From: Candidatus Zhuqueibacterota bacterium
GTDB taxonomy: Bacteria > Zhuqueibacterota > Zhuqueibacteria > Zhuqueibacterales > Geothermadaptataceae
Direction of reading: 5' to 3'
Assembly (NCBI GenBank): GCA_030950365.1
Contig: JAUZRQ010000002.1
Span: 62,001-126,000, forward strand
DNA: 64,000 nucleotides
The notes beneath the pieces were generated by a model. It had not been told where the DNA came from. It made no database searches and saw only the letters and a program-made list of their open reading frames with translations. Of the stretch, positions 9,241 through 17,016 are shown piece after piece. Both the position numbers and the translations under genes were made by a program. Within the stretch, counting starts at the first letter, position 1, and each line of letters opens with the position of its first letter.

Positions 9241-9490
9241 CGGATTTCCCTCCATCGGTTAAAGGATTCAGGGAGCAATTCCAACAACGCATCTCCACGT
9301 CGCAACTTTTAAAAGGCTGTACTGCGTGACCAGGTATAGGATTGGATGGTTTGGCCACCGAATTCGCCTGGCTCGCTTTTGGTCCTGTTCAGTTTCTTTC
9401 CCTCCATAATTAATTTTAGTATATTTCAAATTAGTATATTTCAAGGCTGGTTCTTGAAGCTTGGTGAGGAGCAAAGGTGGTTGATGGCGC
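9241..9490. other. Gap with a short AT-rich direct repeat
   Basis: The gap between cydB and the small membrane-protein gene contains two adjacent copies of TTAGTATATTTCAA (about 9416-9443). They could be a binding site or part of a promoter, but nothing in the sequence proves either. No gene is seen. Confidence 0.4.
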
Positions 9491-10537
9491 TCAATATCCG
9501 GCATCCTCCGGCACCGAGGTGATCTTCCCGCGAAAGATATAAAACAGATAGGCAAAATAGGCGCACGCCAGCAAAATTCCGGGAATCCACCACAGAAGGC
9601 CAATTTTAAGGCCATACGCTCCGGCAGCCGTGTTGTGCACGGTTAAATTCCAGGCCGGATTGACGCTGGAGTACAGCGTCACCGGGTAGTGAGCAAAAGC
9701 GGTCACCGCGCCCATGCCGGCGATGAACGCCGCGGAAGCCAAAAACGCGCGGAAGTGCTCCCCCTTTCGGTTGAACGCGTACATGCCCAGCCAGCCGGCC
9801 AGACTCAGCAGAACGAACGCCCCCCCCCACGGATGCTCACCAAACCGGGCCCAGAAACCGGGGCGCACCGCCGGTGTGGCCACGAGCGCCAGTACCGAGC
9901 AGACCGTTAGTCCCCACCACGCTCGGCCCGCCACCCGCGCCGCGCGCTGCTGCAATTCACCACCGGTCTTAAAGGCCAGGTAATGCGCGCCATGCACTGT
10001 AAGAGTGGATACGGCTACAGCCACAAATAGCAAAGTGAACCAGTCCAAAACACCGGGGTGGGGCCCCGGCAAGAAATTGGTCCATAATGGGACAAAGAAA
10101 TAGCCATCTTGATTGAGCGGCACGCCGCGGATGATGTTGCCTAGTGCAGCGCCTAAAAATACGGTCAACAGCAAGCTGCCCACGGAAAACGTGCGGTCCC
10201 AGAATGCCTTCCACATCAGATGCTGGACATGATGCCGGAGCTCGATGCCCAGTGCGCGCAAAATGAGCACCCATAGCACCAGAATCAACGGCAGATAAAA
10301 ACCACTAAAGCTGGCGGCATACAGCTTCGGAAAAGCGAAATACAGCGTGCCGCCGGCTGCAATCAACCATACCTCATTGCCATCCCAGTACGGCCCGATG
10401 GCATTTAAAATGATGCGCCGGTCACCCTCTGTCCGACCCACCCAGAAATGCACAATGCCCGCTCCCAGATCAAAGCCATCCAGGATGACGTACATGATAA
10501 ACATGAATGACAGGGCAATATACCAGAATGTTTCCAT
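9491..10537 (-). CDS. cydB: Cytochrome bd-type quinol oxidase subunit II
   Basis: A 348-residue polytopic membrane protein with about eight or nine helices. The N-terminus METFWYIALSFMFIMYVILD leads into GFDLGAGIVHFW, the CydB/AppB signature; RRIILNAIGPYWDGNEVWLI is another strongly conserved stretch. CydB pairs with CydA to oxidise quinol and reduce oxygen to water, giving respiration at low oxygen tension. The start was moved to the second Met (10537), which is preceded by GAGGGA. It directly follows cydA with a 17-bp gap. No cydX-like micropeptide was recognised just downstream. Confidence 0.95.
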   Translation of the reverse strand: METFWYIALSFMFIMYVILDGFDLGAGIVHFWVGRTEGDRRIILNAIGPYWDGNEVWLIAAGGTLYFAFPKLYAASFSGFYLPLILVLWVLILRALGIELRHHVQHLMWKAFWDRTFSVGSLLLTVFLGAALGNIIRGVPLNQDGYFFVPLWTNFLPGPHPGVLDWFTLLFVAVAVSTLTVHGAHYLAFKTGGELQQRAARVAGRAWWGLTVCSVLALVATPAVRPGFWARFGEHPWGGAFVLLSLAGWLGMYAFNRKGEHFRAFLASAAFIAGMGAVTAFAHYPVTLYSSVNPAWNLTVHNTAAGAYGLKIGLLWWIPGILLACAYFAYLFYIFRGKITSVPEDAGY

Positions 10538-10554
10538 GTTCAATCCCTCACTTC

Positions 10555-11892
10555 TCAGGGTAATGGTTGCTGAACATGATCGGGCCCGTGCGATACTTCA
10601 CGCAAAATTAAAAAGACGAACAGCAGCGAGAGCGTGGCATAAATGCCCATAAACCCTAGCAACGTAAAAAGCGCGTTCCCGCCCGACACAAGCGGGGATG
10701 CACCGTCGGCCGTGCGCAATACCCCGTAAACCAGCCACGGTTGCCGCCCCAGCTCGGCGGTCATCCAGCCCGCGGTGTTGGCGATGTATGGAAATGGAAA
10801 GCTCAGCATCACGATCCACAGATACCAGCGGCTGTCGAAAAGCCTCTGCCGCCACCAGAGCAGCATACCCAGCGCGGCCACGGCGATAAAAATCGTGCCC
10901 AGCCCGACCATGATGTGGTAGGCGTAATACAGCAGCGGAATGTTGTCCGGCCATACATCGCGCGGAAAGGCATCCAGGCCTTTGACCTCGGCTTTCCAAC
11001 GGTGGTACGTCAAAAAGCTAAGCAAATTGGGAATGTGAATGGGATTGTCGATCCGCAGGTTTTCCATGTCTGGCTGGCCGATGAGGATCAGCTCGGCGCC
11101 TTCTTTGGTCTGGAACAGGCCTTCCATGGCGGCCAGGGTCACCGGTTGGTGTTTCGCGACCATTTTCCCCTGCATGTCACCCGTCGGGAAAGCGACCAGC
11201 AGGCTGGATACGGCCGCGGATGCCAGCCCGAGGCGCAGGAATCGCCGGGCGTATTCCAGATGTTGCCCAGTGAGCCAGTAAAACGCACCGACCGCAGCGA
11301 CCACAAACGAGGATGTGACCACGGCGCCGAGCATGTTATGCAGGTATTGCCACAGCGCCCAAGGGTTCAACAGGAAGGCCCAAAAGTCGGTGAGGTGCAC
11401 CTGGCCCTCTGCATCCAGGCTATAGCCCACGGGATGTTGCATCCAGGCATTGGTGACGATGATGAAATAGCCGGAAAGCCAGGAACCAAGAAAGACCATG
11501 AAGGCCGCAAAAAAATGGCCACGCGGTCCCAGCTTTTTTTCGCCAAAAAGAAATAGGCCTAGAAAACTGGATTCGAGAAAGAAGGCGAAAACACCTTCCA
11601 TCGCTAAAGTTTGTCCGATAATACCGCCAGCGAAGGTGGAAAATTTGGCCCAGTTGGTGCCGAATTGAAACTCCATGGGGATGCCGGTCACCACCCCCAT
11701 GGCAAAATTGATGGCAAAAATTTTAGCCCAGAACCGGGCGCTCCGATTGTACAGCTCGTCCTTTTTCCACAGCGCCAGGCCTTTCATGATCACGATTAGC
11801 AGCGCCAGCCCCATGGTGAGCTGGGGAAACAGATAATGGTACATGATCGTGAAGGCGAATTGCAATCGATGCAGGGTAAGGGCCGTTTCCAT
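10555..11892 (-). CDS. cydA: Cytochrome bd-type quinol oxidase subunit I
   Basis: A 445-residue haem-bearing subunit of cytochrome bd oxidase. With the ATG at 11892 as start, the ligand to the low-potential haem falls at His19 (RLQFAFTIMYHYLFPQ), as in E. coli CydA, and a GGGGAA SD lies just upstream; this supports that start over the TTG at 11904. Other conserved stretches are GVVTGIPMEFQFGTNW, the quinol-oxidation-loop entrance GDMQGKMVAKHQPVTLAAMEG and GWMTAELGRQPW. The quinol-binding loop is of the short type. It is the first gene of the cydAB operon. TTGAGCAAAATCAT just upstream of the start is a weak match to a CRP/FNR half-site pair, which I would not call on its own. Confidence 0.96.
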   Translation of the reverse strand: METALTLHRLQFAFTIMYHYLFPQLTMGLALLIVIMKGLALWKKDELYNRSARFWAKIFAINFAMGVVTGIPMEFQFGTNWAKFSTFAGGIIGQTLAMEGVFAFFLESSFLGLFLFGEKKLGPRGHFFAAFMVFLGSWLSGYFIIVTNAWMQHPVGYSLDAEGQVHLTDFWAFLLNPWALWQYLHNMLGAVVTSSFVVAAVGAFYWLTGQHLEYARRFLRLGLASAAVSSLLVAFPTGDMQGKMVAKHQPVTLAAMEGLFQTKEGAELILIGQPDMENLRIDNPIHIPNLLSFLTYHRWKAEVKGLDAFPRDVWPDNIPLLYYAYHIMVGLGTIFIAVAALGMLLWWRQRLFDSRWYLWIVMLSFPFPYIANTAGWMTAELGRQPWLVYGVLRTADGASPLVSGGNALFTLLGFMGIYATLSLLFVFLILREVSHGPDHVQQPLP

Positions 11893-12216
11893 GGCGTTCC
11901 CCAAGTCAGTTGAGCAAAATCATTTGCGCTAATATAAAAAAAGCGCGTCTAATGTGCAAGCTCAGTCGGGCGTTTTATTAGAAAAATTGAACAAAGCGAG
12001 ATGGGGCGGCCGTACTGCCGAAGCAAGGCACTTTCGCGGTGCATGCTGGTTAAAAAATCATTGCAAACCGGGGCTGGCTTATTTACTATAAAGAATTCCA
12101 TTGGCCAAATCCGGGAACAGTTTTTAAGTGGCCCTTGATGACCTGATCTATGAAATTGAGAAAAGCAAAATATTTATAACTAGTTTTCATTTGCATTGAT
12201 TCAAGCAAAGCAGAGC

Positions 12217-13470
12217 ATGATGAACCGTCGAGCTTTTTTGAACCAGGCTCTGAAGCATCTTGCCGCACTCAGTGCGGCGTTGGCATTGCCCGAATCGCTC
12301 ACCGAAGGCCATGCGCATGCGCTGAGACGGCATTACCGCTACAGCCATGGGGAAATCGACTGGCATGCAATCCGACGGCAAACCCTGCTGGATGAGAAGC
12401 TGGTCTATCTCAATACCGGGACCCTGGGCGCATGCCCCCGGCACGTGTTTGAGGTCACGCAAAAAACCTGGGAGCATCTGGAGCGCAATCCTGCGATCGT
12501 CGGCTTCCGTGAACTGATTCACACCGCCGACGAGGCCCGCAAGCAGGCCGCGCGTTTTATCGGTGCGGATGAGGATGAGGTGGCGTTCACCCAAAACACC
12601 ACCGAAGGCATGAACTGGATTGCGCAGGCGGTGGGATTGCATCAGGATGACGAAATTCTGACCACCAATCACGAGCATCCTGGCGGCGTGGTGGGCTGGA
12701 AATACGTTTGTCAGCAAACCGGCGCCCGGCTGGTTCGGATCGATCTCAACGATCAGTCTCGCACGCCCGAGGAAATCGTGGCGCTTTTTCGCGACCGCAT
12801 CACGCCACGCACGCGGGTGATCAGCGTGTCGCACGTGCTGTTCAGTACCGGCCTGCGCATGCCGATCGAGCTGCTCTCGCAACTGGCGCGGGAACACGAG
12901 CTGTTTCTGGCCGTGGATGGCGCGCAGGCGCCGGGCATGCTGCGGGTGGATGTGCATGCCCTTGGCTGCGATAGCTATGCCAGCAGCAGTCATAAATGGT
13001 TGATGGCCCCGAAGGGCAGCGGGATTTTATATTTGCGCAAAGCCATGCAGAAACGGGTGGTGCCGGTGGCCCTGGCCGCTGGTTTCGGCGCCTATACCGC
13101 GAATACGGGCACTCGCCATTTCCCGGGACTGGTCGGTCACGGCGCGGCCATCGACTGGCAGCAGATTCTCGGGCCGGAGCGGATCGAAACGCGCGTGCTG
13201 GCATTGAGCCGCTATGCATACGAGCGGCTGGCGGCATTCCAATCGCTGCGGATGCTCCGTCCGCGCGATGTCCGGCTGGATTCCGGCATGCTTGCCTTTG
13301 CGCTCACCGACCGCCGCAACCGCGATTTTGTCGCCGCCATGCAGAAGCAAGGTATTGTCCTGAAGGTGGTGCCCATGCTCAACGCCGTGCGCGTTTCCAC
13401 GCATATTTATAACGATGAGCGCGATATCGACCGCCTGATTGCGGCCATGCAGGCCGAAGGCATCCGATGA
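12217..13470 (+). CDS. Exported class-V aminotransferase family protein (isopenicillin N epimerase-like)
   Basis: A 417-residue PLP-dependent fold-type I enzyme. The N-terminus MMNRRAFLNQALKHLAAL followed by an Ala/Leu-rich stretch ending near ALALPES looks like a twin-arginine signal, implying export of a folded cofactor-loaded protein. The catalytic core has LNTGTLGACP, TQNTTEGMNWIA, VDGAQAPG and the PLP lysine in SSSHKWL. That ordering fits the isopenicillin-N epimerase / cysteine desulfurase-like branch. The true substrate is unknown; many relatives are unassigned. The ATG at 12217 was preferred over the TTG at 12196 because the Tat-like motif then sits at the very N-terminus. It is transcribed alone. 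Confidence 0.82.
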   Translation: MMNRRAFLNQALKHLAALSAALALPESLTEGHAHALRRHYRYSHGEIDWHAIRRQTLLDEKLVYLNTGTLGACPRHVFEVTQKTWEHLERNPAIVGFRELIHTADEARKQAARFIGADEDEVAFTQNTTEGMNWIAQAVGLHQDDEILTTNHEHPGGVVGWKYVCQQTGARLVRIDLNDQSRTPEEIVALFRDRITPRTRVISVSHVLFSTGLRMPIELLSQLAREHELFLAVDGAQAPGMLRVDVHALGCDSYASSSHKWLMAPKGSGILYLRKAMQKRVVPVALAAGFGAYTANTGTRHFPGLVGHGAAIDWQQILGPERIETRVLALSRYAYERLAAFQSLRMLRPRDVRLDSGMLAFALTDRRNRDFVAAMQKQGIVLKVVPMLNAVRVSTHIYNDERDIDRLIAAMQAEGIR

Positions 13471-13830
13471 GCCACGGGCCGCCGGAGGGTGGATGGTGTC
13501 CCGGTAGCCTTGAAATGAATGATTCGCTATGGTGAAATCCCTAACATGAGATCGTTTCCTCGCTCCGCTCCTCGCGATGACGGGAGGAAGCTGAACCGTT
13601 ACATAATGAACCACAGATTTCACAGATTGGCACTGATTTTGGAGAGCCACGGATGCATGCGGATTGAACGCGGGTGGTGTTTCTGCGGCCTTGAAATGAT
13701 GCATTCGCTATTCTGAAATCCTCAAAATTAAGCCCCAGCCGCCTCAGCGAGCTCTGCGAGAGGATTTCTTCCAGCAAATAGCCACGAAATCATCGCTAAA
13801 ACCCACCCATCCGTCAATCGTTGGAATTCA
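13471..13830. repeat. Duplicated short segment plus repeat copy B
   Basis: This 360-bp gap has no gene. Two direct copies of a roughly 50-bp segment occur at about 13491-13544 and 13671-13724; both contain GCCTTGAAATGA followed by ATTCGCTAT and TGAAATCC. Between them lies part of the MITE-like element (13548-13602). It carries CTCGCTCCGCTCCTCGCGAT and ends GCTGAACCGTTAC, matching the right terminal repeat. The phrase CCACAGATTTCACAGATT, a common low-information repeat of environmental genomes, follows at about 13609. Confidence 0.55.
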
Positions 13831-15855
13831 TTACCAATCCTGCTTTTGGATCCAGTCCCAGACCAGGCTGGAGCGCTGCACGACATAGTCCACGTCTTCG
13901 GCCAGCAGAAAACCTTCTTCTACCAGCGCCAGTGTAGCCTGGCGTACTTTCTGCAGATATTCCTGCTTCGAGGCATACAGCGCCTCGAGGCTGGGCCGCG
14001 GATCGCGCCAACGGTGCTTTTCAGCCTCGGTGCGCGGCTGCGGAATGAACGTGCCCAGAAAATCCGTCAGCTCATGCGTGGCGGCAGGAAAGCCGATGCG
14101 CAGATTCCACGGCGTGTACGTGGCCACCGGTACGCGCAGCTCCACATTGCGGACACCGGCAATTTCATTGCCCAGCGAATCCACCTGCGACACGCGTGAC
14201 GGAAAGGGTCGGCCCAGCCGTGGCGGCTGCCGGTCGATGATGCCTTCGAGCCAGCGCGAACCGTAATCGGCGCGGTAGGCCACATGCACCACGGTCGGAA
14301 ACGCGACCTTCGGAATGCGCGGAAACTGCACGCGGTCGATCGGCACCAGGGTGCGCCGGTCGATGCGTGGATAGCGGCTATCGGGCGGCGCTTTCCGATC
14401 TTTCACCCATTCGAGCAAGCGGATCAATAACGCGCGGTAGTTGACGCTGAAATCCAGCGGATTGCCGCGGTACACATTGGGCCCGGAGATTTTGGCGCGT
14501 GGGGGAAACCGCCCCACGAAATGCTGCCCGCTGGCCAAGTGATAAATGCGCTCGTTCGGCAGCGGTTCCACATCGGCGCGGCCATCCACGGTGGTGTGGA
14601 TAAGCGAAGCTGCCCGGCCCCAGTATTCATAGCCGGTGTTGATATAAAACGTTTTCGGCCGGTGGCGATCATTATGCATATGCGCCAGCAGGCCATCTGA
14701 GCGCCACTGCAGCGAATCGAATTGCGTCCGGCTGGTGAACGGGAAAATGTCAGTGGGGTAGAAAAACGCCGAGTAGCGATGCGCGTCGCGGGACGGTTGC
14801 GCAAAGCGGTGATTGAAGCTGCCACGGCCGGCGCCGGCGGTGATAATCATCAGCCCGTCGTAGGCCTGCCGGCCCGCCTCATCGGTATTGAAGCCTTGAT
14901 AGAGAAAATGGCGCAGGAAGCGCCCGGTTTGAGACACGCCCGCGGCAATGCCATACCGCACGGGAAACGGACAGGTGCTGTCGTATTTCGCATAGGCGAT
15001 GATGTCGCGGATGGCCGCCAGCCCGAGGCCCACAACCGCCGGATCTTTGGTCCGGTACACCAGCTCGTATATTTTGCCGGCCTCAAAACCACCTGCCAGC
15101 GTGATGTGGGTGCTGTCTGGCACAAGTCGCCCGTTTTCTTCGCGTGCAAATCGCCAGCGGTGGCGCGGTATGACCCGGCGAGGGGCATCGCGGCCGTCGC
15201 GTACGGTAAGCACATTGACCGGATCATCGGGGTCGGCCACGGGATAGGGAATGTGATTTCGGTGGCTGATGAGCAGCGATCTTTGCGGCTGGTCGAGCGT
15301 CCAATCGCTGCGTACCAGTCCATAAATAGGGCGACCGTCCGGGTAACGTGCGCGCGGCACGTGCAGCCGCAGAGCTGCGTCGCGTCGCGGCACATCGAAC
15401 TGCCAGCCCACCCAGATCACGGTCACGCCCCGGCGCATGAGAAGTCCATTGCCGAACGCTTCGGGCGAGGCGGGGTCGAGCTGACGCCGGGTGGCCCGGT
15501 TGAAATAGCGCAGCGAAAATTTGCCGCCGCGGTTGCTCACTTCAACCAGGGCCACGCCGGCGTCTTTTTGCTGGTGCACCGGTTTCAGCACCACCAAATT
15601 GGCCCATGCTTCAACCTGCCCCTCGGCGTTTCGGGGAGCCCGTTGCAAATCCACAATCCGGCGATTCATGGGATTGGCCGGATCAAATGCAAAATACGCC
15701 CGGCCCTCCAGCAATTCGTATGCCCCGGCCTCCCCGAATGACCGGCCATCCAGCACCGGCGTTCTGGACGTGATTTCGATCCGTTTCACCCCGGCCTGAG
15801 CCGCCATGCCGGGCATGATTAGCATAAGCAGGAATCCGTAATAATAACGACGCAT
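13831..15855 (-). CDS. Large secreted alpha/beta-hydrolase (Abhydrolase_10-type)
   Basis: A 674-residue exported protein. The ATG at 15855 (MRRYYYGFLLMLI) gives a clean signal peptide ending at AAQA and is preceded by GAGGGAAA, so the extra 70 codons upstream are rejected. The sequence resembles the alpha/beta-hydrolase family PF20091: an N-terminal beta-rich region (VKRIEITSRTPVLDG), then a catalytic domain with GIAAGVSQTGRFLRHFLYQG, whose GVSQTGR segment holds the likely nucleophile serine, and a distal YHLASGQHFV-type segment. Substrates of this family are poorly known. It lies 106 bp downstream of the molybdoenzyme gene on the same strand and may share its transcript. Confidence 0.78.
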   Translation of the reverse strand: MRRYYYGFLLMLIMPGMAAQAGVKRIEITSRTPVLDGRSFGEAGAYELLEGRAYFAFDPANPMNRRIVDLQRAPRNAEGQVEAWANLVVLKPVHQQKDAGVALVEVSNRGGKFSLRYFNRATRRQLDPASPEAFGNGLLMRRGVTVIWVGWQFDVPRRDAALRLHVPRARYPDGRPIYGLVRSDWTLDQPQRSLLISHRNHIPYPVADPDDPVNVLTVRDGRDAPRRVIPRHRWRFAREENGRLVPDSTHITLAGGFEAGKIYELVYRTKDPAVVGLGLAAIRDIIAYAKYDSTCPFPVRYGIAAGVSQTGRFLRHFLYQGFNTDEAGRQAYDGLMIITAGAGRGSFNHRFAQPSRDAHRYSAFFYPTDIFPFTSRTQFDSLQWRSDGLLAHMHNDRHRPKTFYINTGYEYWGRAASLIHTTVDGRADVEPLPNERIYHLASGQHFVGRFPPRAKISGPNVYRGNPLDFSVNYRALLIRLLEWVKDRKAPPDSRYPRIDRRTLVPIDRVQFPRIPKVAFPTVVHVAYRADYGSRWLEGIIDRQPPRLGRPFPSRVSQVDSLGNEIAGVRNVELRVPVATYTPWNLRIGFPAATHELTDFLGTFIPQPRTEAEKHRWRDPRPSLEALYASKQEYLQKVRQATLALVEEGFLLAEDVDYVVQRSSLVWDWIQKQDW

Positions 15856-15961
15856 CCATTTTCCCTCAAGAAAATTCGCAACTGATTTGAATTGTGCATA
15901 TGCAGCCGGCGCGGAATGGTAGGGAGATTTTCGTCGGCCTTGGCAGTCCATCATAGTGCCT

Positions 15962-16600
15962 TTATCCCATGCCGAAGCGCTCTTCCTTCCATGGATCGCC
16001 GTGCATGTGATAGCCGTAGCGTTCCCAGAAACCGGGCACGTTTTTATCGATAAACTCGAGGCCATTGAGCCATTTGGCGCTTTTCCAGAAATACAATTTG
16101 GGCACCACCAGCCGCATGGGCCCGCCGTGATCGATGGGCAACGGCTCTCCGTTCAGGGTGTCGGCCAGCAACACGTCATCGTCCATGAGCTCCTCCAGCA
16201 GCATGTTGGTGGTGTAGCCGCCGTACGCATGTTCCATGACCGCGCTGGCCTCGGGCAAAGGTCGCGCTTTCTCCACGATGACGGAGAACGGAACGCCCTC
16301 CCATTCGGTATCGAGAATTGACCAACGGGTGACGCAATGGATATCGGTTTTGATTTTTTTGCGTGGCAGGGCGCGAAATTCCTCCCAGGTCAGCTCAAAA
16401 GGATTTTCCACCAGCCCCCAAACCTTGAGCCGCCATTTCTGCAAATCGATGATGGGCGTTTCACCATAGGTCAAAACCGGCATTTTCCTGGTGATATATT
16501 GCCCGGGTGGTACTCGCTCCTGTTCATCCTGGCTGCGTTCGCGCCGGGGATCGGCCTTTCGCAAACGGTCCACGCGTTTCTGAGGATCCTGAGATGCCAT
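15962..16600 (-). CDS. Sulfite oxidase-family molybdopterin oxidoreductase
   Basis: A 212-residue soluble molybdopterin-binding protein. The conserved DIHCVTRWS has the cysteine expected to coordinate molybdenum in sulfite oxidase / YedY-like folds, followed by GVPFSVIVEKARP and GGYTTNMLLEELMDDDVLLA. DHGGPMRLVVPKLYFWKSAKWL is the typical C-terminal pterin-binding stretch. It is the short cytoplasmic class (like B. subtilis YuiH), lacking both a signal peptide and the dimerisation domain. The ATG is preceded by GGAGG. The electron partner and substrate are not evident; no b-type cytochrome subunit is adjacent. Confidence 0.88.
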   Translation of the reverse strand: MASQDPQKRVDRLRKADPRRERSQDEQERVPPGQYITRKMPVLTYGETPIIDLQKWRLKVWGLVENPFELTWEEFRALPRKKIKTDIHCVTRWSILDTEWEGVPFSVIVEKARPLPEASAVMEHAYGGYTTNMLLEELMDDDVLLADTLNGEPLPIDHGGPMRLVVPKLYFWKSAKWLNGLEFIDKNVPGFWERYGYHMHGDPWKEERFGMG

Positions 16601-16787
16601 AGCGACCTCCGCTAAAATGCGTTATCGTAAAATTTGCGCAAAATATTCTATGAATTTGGGACGGCATACGATGTTAGATTTTACAAAACTTTGCTGGATA
16701 AATCTACGCAAAAATAACCTGTGAAGGTAAAAAAGGGTGAGCAACTGGGGATCTATATGGGGAACATTCAACGTTAGGGGTGTGACA

Positions 16788-16958
16788 ATGCCGATAGGAG
16801 TGTACATCATTGCTATTGCTGTGGCAGCCTTGTTGGCGATCCCGATTCTAACCTATCTGCCTGAACCCTTTTCACTTATTGGTCTGGTGGTATTAACCGT
16901 GGCTTTCCCGTTTGTCGTGGTATGGTTGCTCCAGATGGAAGTGCGAAAAAATCAATAG
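16788..16958 (+). CDS. Small two-helix membrane protein, unknown function
   Basis: A 56-residue peptide starting MPIGVYIIAIAVAALLAIP, with two predicted transmembrane helices separated by a short LPEPFS turn and a charged C-terminus (MEVRKNQ). I took the ATG at 16788 rather than the GTG at 16737 because the shorter form begins directly with a helix and has a purine-rich stretch upstream. I do not recognise the family. It stands alone between the molybdoenzyme gene (divergent) and the hybrid kinase (convergent). Confidence 0.5.
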   Translation: MPIGVYIIAIAVAALLAIPILTYLPEPFSLIGLVVLTVAFPFVVVWLLQMEVRKNQ

Positions 16959-16966
16959 TGGCCGGT

Positions 16967-17016
16967 GCCAACGCGAGTTTTGTTGGCGTTTTATCCTGAG
17001 GAATTTACCTCAGGAT
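16967..17016. terminator. Paired hairpins at convergent gene ends
   Basis: GCCAAC...GTTGGC (16967-16987) followed by GTTTTA is a likely terminator for the small membrane-protein gene. A second perfect 9-bp stem, ATCCTGAGG / CCTCAGGAT (16993-17016), overlaps the stop codon of the leftward kinase gene; it lacks a T-run and may only stabilise the RNA end. Confidence 0.55.

Noticed and set aside
11910-11923. TTGAGCAAAATCAT upstream of cydA as an FNR site
   Set aside because: It has two mismatches to TTGAT-N4-ATCAA and lies too close to the start codon for a normal activator site; kept only as a comment.
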